From Hymenobacter wooponensis (GTDB lineage Bacteria; Bacteroidota; Bacteroidia; Cytophagales; Hymenobacteraceae): a stretch of 64,000 nt of DNA. Positions 51,620-58,839 of this stretch are shown here, piece after piece. The notes under the pieces were generated by a model that was not told the origin of the DNA, did no database searches, and was given only the letters and a program-made list of their open reading frames with translations. The stretch lies in NCBI RefSeq assembly GCF_004745865.1, contig NZ_SRKZ01000007.1, positions 62,001 through 126,000 on the forward strand, read 5' to 3'. The translations under genes were made by a program, and so were the position numbers. Position 1 is the stretch's first letter; every line of letters starts with the position of its first letter.

Positions 51620-53065
51620 TCACCTTCCCTCAATTTTAAACGGCACGCTCACCTCAACCTGCCGGGGCGTGCGGCGGCCATTGACGATGGCCGGGAACCA
51701 GGCGGGGCCTTCCTGAATCAGGCGGATGGCTTCGGCGTCGCATTCATCGGTGAGCTTTTTTACCACCTTGATGTCACTGACCTTGCCGTCCTCGCCTACC
51801 ACAAAGCGGAGCCGCACTGTCCCTTCGGTGTGCGCCTCCAGGGCTTTTTCGGGGTAGTCGAGGCTGTCCTTTAAGTACTTTTTCAGGCTGCCGTAGCCGC
51901 CGGCCGGCATGGCGCTTACCGCCATGGGCGCGGGCGCGGCTTCTCGGCGCACTACTACCACTTCACTGAGCTGCTTAGTATCGGGAGCGAGGGCCAGCGC
52001 CAGGGTGGAGTCGTTGGGCTTTAGCGGTTGGGTCTTGGCAGCGTAGCCTATTGAGCTGATGCTGAGCTGTGAGGTGTTTGCAGGTACCGTCAGGCTAAAC
52101 GAGCCATCGGCGGCGGTGGAAGCCCCTTGCCGGGTGCCGGGCACTAGCACCGTAGCCCCTTGCAGACCTTGCCCGGTAGTTTGATCCGTAATGCGGCCAT
52201 ACACGGTGCGCATTGCCCCAGAATCAGAAACAGCCGCCTTCGTTTTGCGTTTTGCTGCTGGTAGGCCACTCGCTTGCAAAGTGGCGGTGGCTGTGCCTGG
52301 TTTGTTGGCAGGTGCGGCCGGGGCTGGCTGCACGGCGTAGTCCTGCTTCTGGTCTGTAGAGTTGACCGTGGCAGCGTTTACCAGCACAGTATCGGCACGG
52401 GGCACGGTTGCTTGTGCTCCGGCTGCCAGCGTACCGATAACCTCCGTACCAGACTGCACATCAGGTCCGTTGTGTACTTTAGGCGCAACCCGGGCGTCCT
52501 GCGGCTTTTGCATTCGACGTCGCACTGCCTTAGGTGCCCGTTGCGGCGACGCGGCCATGCTGGCCACCACATCTGGCGGTATGGGCTCAGCTAGGGGCTC
52601 AGCCGCGTCAACTGCGGTTTGCGGTACAGGTACTGGCCTAGGAGCTCGAATGGCGAGCCGCTCTATGGCTTGCCGGCCCGAGGAGGCAACTTCAGTAGAA
52701 GACCTATGCATTACGGCAAACCATAGCACGGAGGCACCCAGGGTGAGCACCAGCGCCGCGGCAGCGGCCAGCTGTTGCCAGGCCCACCCTAGGGCTGGCC
52801 GTGGCCTTGCCTCTGTGGCCAATTCCTCTACGCGGGCGTGGAGGCGCTGGCGCAGCTCATCGAGGCTGGCGTCGGTAACAGTGGCGGGCTGCATCTCTAG
52901 GCCCGTCAGCACCTCAGAACACTGGGGGCAGTCAAGGGTGTGGGCCTCTACCTGCTGCTGCTCGGCGGGCGGGAGCGTCCCGGCCACGTACTCGCGCAGC
53001 ACCTCTACCGGCAGATGCCGGCTGGCAGAAGGCAGTAGCTCAGAAGCGGGGTTAAGGGGACGCAT
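51620..53065 (-). CDS. Anti-sigma factor fused to a carboxypeptidase-regulatory-like domain and a TonB C-terminus
   Basis: Domains in order over 481 residues are a zinc-binding anti-sigma motif (VEAHTLDCPQCSEVLTG, HxxxCxxC, about 40-55), a membrane segment (about 97-117, AAAALVLTLGASVLWFAVMH), a long linker, a CarboxypepD_reg-like domain (about 285-375: VYGRITDQTTGQGLQGATVL ... QLSEVVVV), and a TonB C-terminal domain (about 395-480: LDYPEKALEAHTEGTVRLRF ... RQVEVSVPFKIEG). The cytoplasmic part should bind the sigma factor encoded just upstream (14-base overlap). The periplasmic parts could contact outer-membrane receptors. This arrangement is unusual. Confidence 0.85.
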   Translation of the reverse strand: MRPLNPASELLPSASRHLPVEVLREYVAGTLPPAEQQQVEAHTLDCPQCSEVLTGLEMQPATVTDASLDELRQRLHARVEELATEARPRPALGWAWQQLAAAAALVLTLGASVLWFAVMHRSSTEVASSGRQAIERLAIRAPRPVPVPQTAVDAAEPLAEPIPPDVVASMAASPQRAPKAVRRRMQKPQDARVAPKVHNGPDVQSGTEVIGTLAAGAQATVPRADTVLVNAATVNSTDQKQDYAVQPAPAAPANKPGTATATLQASGLPAAKRKTKAAVSDSGAMRTVYGRITDQTTGQGLQGATVLVPGTRQGASTAADGSFSLTVPANTSQLSISSIGYAAKTQPLKPNDSTLALALAPDTKQLSEVVVVRREAAPAPMAVSAMPAGGYGSLKKYLKDSLDYPEKALEAHTEGTVRLRFVVGEDGKVSDIKVVKKLTDECDAEAIRLIQEGPAWFPAIVNGRRTPRQVEVSVPFKIEGR

Positions 53066-53681
53066 TGGAGGCAGCAGTTGATTCTAAGTGGCGGCGCAGG
53101 TTGCGCTTGCCGTTTTGGATATGGCTTTTTACGGCATTAAGGTCGAAGCCCGTGAGGTCGGCAATGTCGCGGTAGCACTTCTTTTCGAGGTAGAACAGCT
53201 CCAGACACTGTTTTTGTCCCGGTGGCAGCCCGGCCAGGGCCTGCTCCATCTGCTGGAGCTGTTGCTCATGGAAGTCGGCTTCGGCAGGGTCATCGTCTAC
53301 CAGATGCCGACTGACGGCCGATTCCATATCGGCGGCATCCGGGAAGTGCACTACCAGGGACCCGCCGGCTGCGGGGCCGGCGCGTTGCCGGGCCCGTAGC
53401 GCCATTAGGCAGTGGTTGCGGGCGGTGGTGTGCAGCCAGGCCGGAAAGTTGTCTACCTCGTGGCGGCGCAGCTTGTCTACCAGCTGCTCAAAGAGTTGCA
53501 TCACGGCATCCTTGGCGTCTTCCTCCTCGCGCAGGTAGCGCCGGCAGATGGCCAGCACCGCGGGCATGTGCCGCTCATACAAGGTGCCCAAGTCGTGCAC
53601 ATTGCCCTCGGCGCGGTAGCGCAGTAGCAGCTCCGCATCGGAGAGCTCAGCAGCAGGCGCAGGACGACGGCGGAAAAACAT
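53052..53681 (-). CDS. ECF-type RNA polymerase sigma factor
   Basis: The 209-residue protein has region 2 (LYERHMPAVLAICRRYLREE, DAVMQLFEQLVDKL, NFPAWLHTTARNHCLMALRA) and region 4 (LPPGQKQCLELFYLEKKCYR, IADLTGFDLNAVKSHIQNGKRNLRR). It lies directly upstream of, and overlaps, the anti-sigma gene, so the two are a matched pair. Start ATG 53681 (MFFRRRPAPAA) is preferred to 53765. Target promoters are unknown; ECF factors often activate their own gene. Confidence 0.9.
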   Translation of the reverse strand: MFFRRRPAPAAELSDAELLLRYRAEGNVHDLGTLYERHMPAVLAICRRYLREEEDAKDAVMQLFEQLVDKLRRHEVDNFPAWLHTTARNHCLMALRARQRAGPAAGGSLVVHFPDAADMESAVSRHLVDDDPAEADFHEQQLQQMEQALAGLPPGQKQCLELFYLEKKCYRDIADLTGFDLNAVKSHIQNGKRNLRRHLESTAASNASP

Positions 53682-53866
53682 GCAATACCAGGTGAATGAG
53701 GCTGAACCGAAAGCTACGGCTTCGGCGGCAAACTTCGCTTGGCGCCGGCTACCTGCCAGCCGCATTTCTGGCCTACAGAAAAAATAGTTAAAAATTTTCT
53801 GGTGCCCGTGTGGAATCCGTGGCCTAGCGGCATCAACCTAGCAACAACGCCCCACTCGCCGCTGCC

Positions 53867-54154
53867 ATGTGTTACTGCTATCTTCTACTTCTGGCCGGAT
53901 TAGTACTCTCCGGCAGCGCGCTGGCTCAAACCGCCGCCCCTCCTTCAGCCCCAACTTCTGATTCAGTAACCTACGCTCTGGCACCGCCGCGCAGTGCTCC
54001 AGCCCCAGATCTGCCCTGGTGGCTGCCGAACGCCCAAGAATGTGCCGCCATTCGGGCCGAGGAAAACAGCTCTGCACCACGTGCCGCCCAGCGGCGTACT
54101 CGCACCTTGCGTCGCTGGGCTCAGGAGCAGCCCGAACCACAGCGCCGACCCTAG
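53867..54154 (+). CDS. Small secreted protein of unknown function
   Basis: The 95-residue protein has a strong signal peptide (LLLLAGLVLSGSALAQ) and a Pro/Ala/Ser/Arg-rich mature part with a WWLPNAQE motif. It is divergent from the sigma gene and lies just upstream of the VWA gene (42-base gap), so it may be a partner of the VWA protein. The stop codon TAG belongs to a CTAGGCCAC motif. Confidence 0.55.
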   Translation: MCYCYLLLLAGLVLSGSALAQTAAPPSAPTSDSVTYALAPPRSAPAPDLPWWLPNAQECAAIRAEENSSAPRAAQRRTRTLRRWAQEQPEPQRRP

Positions 54155-54196
54155 GCCACCCTTTACGCTATCCGCTCACTCCTATTCTTTCATCTC

Positions 54197-56116
54197 ATGA
54201 AGTATCTACTCTATTGCGCACTGGCAGCCGCCCTATTGCCATCAGCACCTGCTCTGGCTCAACCAACTCCAACGCCGGCCGCTGCTTCAGCTGCTAGCTA
54301 TACCGTGCAGGGCCGCGTCACGGACCGCAGCACCGGCCAAGGGCTGCCCGGCGTGACGGTACTCGTGAAAGGCACTACCATTGGCGTAAGCACCAACCAC
54401 GATGGCACCTATTCTATTCAAGTACCAAAGCATTCCAAGTTATTAATATTCAGCTCCATTGGCTTCATACAACGCGAAGTAAAGCTGACTGGGCAGACTA
54501 CTATTAATGTATGGTTGGCGGCCGATTCACAGCAGCTGAGTGAAGTAGTGGTAACGGGTCTGTCGGGCAAAGCTGCTGGCATTTCTATACGAGGCAGCCG
54601 TTCCTTGAAAAGAAAATACGAGCAAGTAGCCGACAAAACCGCCTACGGCTATGGCTACCCGGCCCAACCGGAGCCTGGGGCCGGCGAGTCATACGCCACC
54701 ATTGCTGAAAACGGCTTCCGCAACGCCACCAAAGAACCGCTCAGCACCTTCAGCATTGATGTAGATGCCGCGAGCTACAGCAACGTTCGTCGCTTCCTGC
54801 AGCAGGGCCAGCTGCCGCCCGCCGATGCCGTACGCACCGAGGAGCTCATCAATTATTTTCAGTACAGCTACCCCCAGCCCGCGCCTACCACCCCCGAACC
54901 GTTTCGCGTAATCACGGAGCAGGCCCAATGCCCCTGGAACCCCGAGCACCAGCTGGTGCAAGTGGCATTGCAGGGCCGCAAAGTGCCCACCGAGAAGCTA
55001 CCACCCGCCAACCTGGTCTTCCTGATTGACGTGTCGGGCTCGATGCAGGGCGATGACCGGCTAGGCCTGGTGCAACAGGCCCTGCGCCTGCTCACCAAGG
55101 AGTTGCGCCCCCAAGATAAAGTAGCTATGGTTGTGTATGCCGGAGCCGCGGGCACTGTGCTGCCACCCACTGCTGGCTCGAGCCGCGCTGATATTCTGGC
55201 GGCCATTGGTCGGCTTACGGCGGGCGGCTCTACGGCCGGTGGGGCGGGCCTCCGACTGGCCTACCAGGTAGCGCGCCAAAACTTCAATAAGGAAGGCAAC
55301 AACCGCGTGATTCTCTGCACCGACGGCGACTTCAACGTGGGTGAGCAGAGCGACGCGGCCATGGAGCGCCTCATCACAGAAGAGCGCGAAAGCGGCGTGT
55401 TCCTGACCGTGCTGGGCGTAGGCCAGGGCAACTATCAGGACAAAAAAATGGAGTTGCTAGCCGACAAGGGCAACGGTAACTACGCCTACCTCGACAACCT
55501 CGACGAGGCCCGCCGGGTGCTGGTGCAGCAGTTTGGGGGCACCTTGTTTACCATTGCCAAGGATGTGAAGCTGCAGGTAGAGTTCAACCCCGCCCGGGTG
55601 CGCGAGTACCGTTTGGTAGGCTACGAAAACCGCCTGCTGGCCGCCGAGGACTTCAACAACGACCGTAAAGACGCCGGCGAAATGGGCTCGGGCCACACCG
55701 TAACAGCCCTCTACGAAGTAGTGCCCGTAGGCGCCCGCGCCTCCGTCGATCCGCTCAAATACCAACCGACTGCAACCGCCCCCAGCGCACCAGCCACCGC
55801 TGAGCTTCTCACAGTGAAGCTGCGCTATAAACAACCCCAGGGCAGCAGTAGCAAGTTGCTGGAAAGCCCTCTTACCGGTGCTGCTAGGCCACTTGCCGAG
55901 GCTAGCGAAAACCTCCGATTTGCCGCGGCGGTGGCCCAGTTCGGGATGCTCCTGCGCCAGAGCGACTACCGGGGCTCGGCCACTTGGGAAGCCACTGCCG
56001 CCCTAGCCAAAGGCGCCAAAACCTTCGACCCCGATGGCTACCGCGCCGAACTGGTCCGCCTGATAAAGCTGGCCGAAGGCCTGCGGCCCACCCCGGCAGA
56101 AATAGGCGTGCGGTAA
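54197..56116 (+). CDS. VWA protein with CarboxypepD_reg-like N-terminus (YfbK-like)
   Basis: The 639-residue protein has a signal peptide (ending LAQ), a CarboxypepD_reg-like domain (about 35-120, YTVQGRVTDRSTGQGLPGVT ... QLSEVVVTG), a YfbK-type N-terminal extension (TFSIDVDAASYSNVRRFLQQ), a von Willebrand A domain with MIDAS VFLIDVSGSMQGDDRL (about 275-430), and a YfbK C-terminal domain. It should be an exported, metal-binding adhesion or assembly protein. Its N-terminal module is the same type as that in the anti-sigma/TonB protein at 51620, which suggests the two act together. Confidence 0.88.
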   Translation: MKYLLYCALAAALLPSAPALAQPTPTPAAASAASYTVQGRVTDRSTGQGLPGVTVLVKGTTIGVSTNHDGTYSIQVPKHSKLLIFSSIGFIQREVKLTGQTTINVWLAADSQQLSEVVVTGLSGKAAGISIRGSRSLKRKYEQVADKTAYGYGYPAQPEPGAGESYATIAENGFRNATKEPLSTFSIDVDAASYSNVRRFLQQGQLPPADAVRTEELINYFQYSYPQPAPTTPEPFRVITEQAQCPWNPEHQLVQVALQGRKVPTEKLPPANLVFLIDVSGSMQGDDRLGLVQQALRLLTKELRPQDKVAMVVYAGAAGTVLPPTAGSSRADILAAIGRLTAGGSTAGGAGLRLAYQVARQNFNKEGNNRVILCTDGDFNVGEQSDAAMERLITEERESGVFLTVLGVGQGNYQDKKMELLADKGNGNYAYLDNLDEARRVLVQQFGGTLFTIAKDVKLQVEFNPARVREYRLVGYENRLLAAEDFNNDRKDAGEMGSGHTVTALYEVVPVGARASVDPLKYQPTATAPSAPATAELLTVKLRYKQPQGSSSKLLESPLTGAARPLAEASENLRFAAAVAQFGMLLRQSDYRGSATWEATAALAKGAKTFDPDGYRAELVRLIKLAEGLRPTPAEIGVR

Positions 56117-56430
56117 GCAGCTTGCGGCCAGGAAAAAGCCTTAAAAAAATTTAATCATCAGGCAGTCAACCGAATGCAACTTATCTTATTTGAACTGGCT
56201 CCTACTATCAGCCCGTGATTTCTTTACTGGCCTAGGCCATACCAGGCGTTGTTACCGAAGTCGGCCCGCGCTTCACTCACTACTGCGGCCTGGAGGCACT
56301 GGTTGCAGCCTCGCCCCCAGCAAAGGCCGTTGGGTCGACTTCGGCTTGTTATCTATCCTACGTGTTGAATCTTACCTGACGTATCGTAACTGTTTCATCT
56401 TTGGCCCCGCTGCCGCTAGGCCACTATCCG
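56117..56430. other. Gene-poor region with imperfect inverted repeats
   Basis: A plus-strand frame at 56190-56477 has unnatural composition and no motif, and I consider it non-coding. Inverted CCGAAGTCG/CGACTTCGG arms lie at 56257 and 56336, and GGCCTAGGCC at 56231. Two CTAGGCCA sites are present. No promoter box is seen. Confidence 0.45.
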
Positions 56431-56464
56431 AAAAAGGCCCCGCCGAGAATTCGACGGGGCCTTT
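56431..56464 (-). terminator. Rho-independent terminator of the outer-membrane protein gene
   Basis: On the minus strand AAAGGCCCCGTCG pairs with CGGCGGGGCCTTT (one G-U or mismatch), followed by T residues. It is 28 bases after the stop of the gene at 56493. Confidence 0.85.
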
Positions 56465-56492
56465 GTGCGGGGAATAGGAGATGGAAGAGAGA

Positions 56493-57272
56493 TTAGAACG
56501 AGTAATTCAGGGACGCTTTGATAACGCGGTTCTGCGCGTCGAAGCGGTTGTTTTTGTCCAGCGAGGTAAGGCCGTAATCGTAGCCAGCGCTCAGGCCAAA
56601 GCCATTCTGGAACTGGTAGCCTAGGCCACCCACCACCGAGAAATCGACGGGGCGGAACTGGTCTTTAATATCGAAGTCCTTTTTGAAGGCCGAGAAACCG
56701 AGGGCACTGGCATCAACGCGTGCCTTACCCGACAGCAGCACGGAGGCTTGGGGGCCGGCATATACGTACAGGCCATCGGTGAGGTAGGCTTTTGCCAGCA
56801 CCGGAATATCGAGGTAGGCCATGCGAGCCGTAGCGCGCACCTTGGCATTCAGGAAATCAAACTGTTCCAGCGGAATGCGGCCAGTCAGCACCGTACCTTT
56901 CTCAGAGTAGCCTACGCCGGGCTCAATAGCGAAGCGGGGGCCCAGCGGCAGCGTGGCATAGAGGCCCGCATAAAAACCAGGCTTCATTTCCTTGGTCACG
57001 GCACCGTTGGTATACTCGGCTACGTCCATCACGCTGTTCACGGCATCACCCGACCAGTCTGAGACGTTCACGCCAGCCCGGATACCGATTTTAGGACCAT
57101 CGGTGGCGGAAGACGTGGAATAAGAACGGGTGGCGGGCACGGAACGGGCCTTCGCTGGACCAGTATAAGCCGGTACGCGGTGGGTCTGCACCTGGGCCTC
57201 AGCAGCCGTAGCAAAAGCAGAAATTAATAGGGTAGCCGCGGCCAGGCGGCCGAAAAGTCGCTTCGTATTCAT
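56493..57272 (-). CDS. Outer-membrane beta-barrel (PorT/Opacity-like) protein
   Basis: The 259-residue protein has a signal peptide (ending AEAQ) and an eight-strand barrel with alternating hydrophobic residues: IGIRAGVNVSDWSGDAV, GFYAGLYATLPLGPRFAIEP, AYLTDGLYVYAGPQASVLLS, FSVVGGLGYQFQNGFGLSAG and the terminal NRVIKASLNYSF. This is the Bacteroidota outer-membrane-beta-barrel family, often PorT-like in T9SS contexts. No specific function can be assigned. Confidence 0.85.
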   Translation of the reverse strand: MNTKRLFGRLAAATLLISAFATAAEAQVQTHRVPAYTGPAKARSVPATRSYSTSSATDGPKIGIRAGVNVSDWSGDAVNSVMDVAEYTNGAVTKEMKPGFYAGLYATLPLGPRFAIEPGVGYSEKGTVLTGRIPLEQFDFLNAKVRATARMAYLDIPVLAKAYLTDGLYVYAGPQASVLLSGKARVDASALGFSAFKKDFDIKDQFRPVDFSVVGGLGYQFQNGFGLSAGYDYGLTSLDKNNRFDAQNRVIKASLNYSF

Positions 57273-57512
57273 GGCAGGAAGAGTTGGAAGGAATGCGCTA
57301 ATCGCCGCGTTGCGCAGGGTGGGCGACTAGCTTCTGACGGGTACTATTTCAAAACCGTGCCAAGTTTTTGAGAGCTTCACAAAATCCGTGTCTATTGGGT
57401 AATAGAGGCATTTCATAATAGGTATATAGGCGGCATGCAGCGTAAACCCGCAGCTCCCATCAAACAATTTCTTTTGCCTTGATGAGCATCAATTAGGAGC
57501 ATTTAGCAAACG

Positions 57513-57545
57513 TTTGTTCGTAGGTATTTTCAAAAAATAATTTGG
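57513..57545 (+). promoter_or_regulatory. Promoter of the Phe/Tyr operon
   Basis: TTTG at 57513-57516, 21 bases, then TAATTTGG at 57538-57545 approximates the Bacteroidota -33/-7 promoter (TTTG, N about 20, TAnnTTTG, with one mismatch). Transcription would start near 57552, about 45 bases before the first leader ORF. Confidence 0.65.
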
Positions 57546-57595
57546 AATTACCGCCCACGTGCCCCACCTTGCCCCTATCAAAGCACTTGATACTC

Positions 57596-57655
57596 ATGCT
57601 TCAGTCTACCGGCCGCTTCTATTTTAGCTACTACTTCTACTACGCCAACGCGTAG
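57596..57655 (+). CDS. First Phe/Tyr leader peptide
   Basis: A 19-residue peptide MLQSTGRFYFSYYFYYANA, with eight of nine residues at positions 8-16 being Phe or Tyr (three Phe, five Tyr). The reading frame ends at TAG 57653-57655, touching the first arm of an antiterminator. No other role is plausible for so biased a short frame directly upstream of the aromatic biosynthesis operon. Confidence 0.9.
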   Translation: MLQSTGRFYFSYYFYYANA

Positions 57656-57730
57656 TCGAGCGGCCCCTCTGTAGCTTTCCCAACCGAAACTCTCCAGCGC
57701 CTCTCGACAACCTCGGGAGGCGCTTTTTTT
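57655..57730 (+). promoter_or_regulatory. First attenuator (antiterminator or terminator)
   Basis: GTCGAGcGGC (57655-57664) can pair with GCCtCTCGAC (57699-57708), overlapping the 5' arm of the terminator. The terminator is AGCGCCTC (57696-57703) with GAGGCGCT (57717-57724), followed by seven T (57724-57730). Only one of the two can form at a time. Ribosome stalling on Phe/Tyr codons should favour the antiterminator. Confidence 0.88.
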
Positions 57731-57750
57731 ACGCTCACTCAGTACTACAC

Positions 57751-57831
57751 ATGTCGGCTCAGCACTTCTTTTATTACGGCTACTACTACTTCTTTTTTAC
57801 GAAGAAGCGGGGCCCGATTTGCCGAGACTGA
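57751..57831 (+). CDS. Second Phe/Tyr leader peptide
   Basis: A 26-residue frame starting MSAQH with FFYYGYYYFFF at residues 6-16 (five Phe, five Tyr in eleven positions) and ending TKKRGPICRD-stop. It starts 20 bases after the first terminator and ends before the second one. Its Lys/Arg/Gly codons encode one arm of the second antiterminator, which links its translation to RNA folding. Confidence 0.9.
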   Translation: MSAQHFFYYGYYYFFFTKKRGPICRD

Positions 57832-57884
57832 CCTAGAGCAGAACCACAGCAAACCCAAGGCCCCGCACTCCGGAGGCCTTTTTT
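57807..57884 (+). promoter_or_regulatory. Second attenuator (antiterminator or terminator)
   Basis: GCGGGGCC (57807-57814), within the leader ORF, is perfectly complementary to GGCCCCGC (57859-57866), giving an antiterminator. GGCCCCGC overlaps the 5' arm of the terminator AAGGCC ... GGCCTT (57857-57880), which is followed by six T. pheA starts at 57908. Two attenuators in series are therefore present before the operon. Confidence 0.9.
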
Positions 57885-57907
57885 ATTGCCATTTCATCAC
57901 CAGCACC

Positions 57908-58738
57908 ATGCTCCCCACCGTTGCCATCCAGGGCTTTGAAGGTAGTTTCCACCAGATAGCCGCCCGCCACTACTTCGGCCCCGAAACGCTGACTGCGCCC
58001 TGCGCCACGTTTAGCGAGGTGGTGCGCCAGGTAGCCAGCGGCAGCACCGGTGCCGGCCTAATGGCTATCGAAAACTCCATTGCCGGCAGCATTCTGCCCA
58101 ACTACACGCTGCTGCGCAAGTCGGGCCTGCGGGTAATGGGCGAGGTGTACCTGCGCATTCGGCAGCATCTGATGGCACTGCCGGGCCAGCAGCTTTCCGA
58201 TATCCGGGAGGTGCACTCCCACCCCATGGCCCTACTACAATGCGCTGATTTCCTGAACCAATACCACCACTGGCAGCTGGTAGAGTCGGAAGATACCGCC
58301 CTGAGCGCCCAGCGCGTGCGGGAGCAAGGCCGGCCCGGTGTGGCGGCTGTAGCAGGCAGGCTGGCCGCCGAGCTGTTCGATCTGGAAGTAGTAGCTGAGG
58401 ACATTCACGCCGAGAAAAAGAACTATACCCGCTTTTTGGTGGTAGCTCGCCCAGAAAACGCGTTGGAAGTAGAGAGACCTAACAAGGCCTCACTTTATTT
58501 CCACACCAACCATACCCAGGGTAGCCTGGCGCGGGTGCTAGTGCGCATTGCCGATCTGGGCATCAACCTCTCCAAGTTACAGTCGTGCCCCAAGCCAGGC
58601 AGCACCTGGCACTACTACTTCCACGCCGACCTTGAATTCGACGAGCCCGAACAGCTCCAAGCCGCCCTCCGCGACATTACCCCCGTGACGGATGGCCTAG
58701 AAGTTCTGGGCATGTATCACAAGGGCACCACACATTAA
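57908..58738 (+). CDS. pheA: Prephenate dehydratase
   Basis: Converts prephenate to phenylpyruvate in Phe synthesis. The 276-residue protein has the dehydratase core (AIQGFEGSFHQIAARHYFG, MAIENSIAGSILPNYTLL, EVHSHPMALLQCADFL with the His-X-Pro of the active site, and NYTRFLVVA) and a C-terminal ACT domain (ASLYFHTNHTQGSLARVLVR) that should sense phenylalanine. There is no fused chorismate mutase; that domain is on the DAHP synthase at 61115. First structural gene behind the double attenuator. Confidence 0.93.
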   Translation: MLPTVAIQGFEGSFHQIAARHYFGPETLTAPCATFSEVVRQVASGSTGAGLMAIENSIAGSILPNYTLLRKSGLRVMGEVYLRIRQHLMALPGQQLSDIREVHSHPMALLQCADFLNQYHHWQLVESEDTALSAQRVREQGRPGVAAVAGRLAAELFDLEVVAEDIHAEKKNYTRFLVVARPENALEVERPNKASLYFHTNHTQGSLARVLVRIADLGINLSKLQSCPKPGSTWHYYFHADLEFDEPEQLQAALRDITPVTDGLEVLGMYHKGTTH

Positions 58739-58753
58739 GAACCCAACTCGAAC

Positions 58754-58826
58754 TGTCATTCCGGGCACAGCGAGGAATCTGATACACTGGCCTAGAGGCT
58801 ACCCCAGATTCCCGGTCGGGATGACA
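58754..58826. repeat. Palindromic element in the pheA-aminotransferase gap
   Basis: TGTCATTCCGGGCACAGCGA begins the left arm; GATTCCCGGTCGGGATGACA ends the right one, with mismatches. An ACTGGCCTAG site lies in the loop. Same family as the element at 1928-2008. No T run. Confidence 0.75.
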
Positions 58827-58839
58827 AACCCCTACCCTC

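Noticed and set aside
52140..52600. Plus-strand frames opposite the anti-sigma/TonB gene
   Set aside because: They are reverse-strand shadows; the minus-strand protein has four recognisable domains.
56190..56477. 95-residue plus-strand frame
   Set aside because: It runs into the terminator of the opposite gene, has abnormal composition (many Arg, Cys and Trp), and shows no motif. I treat the region as non-coding.
57335..57365. Possible sigma-54 promoter (TTGGCACGG ... TTTTGAAA on the minus strand)
   Set aside because: The -12 part does not match TTGCA and the spacing between the GG and GC-equivalent positions is wrong; it is likely chance.
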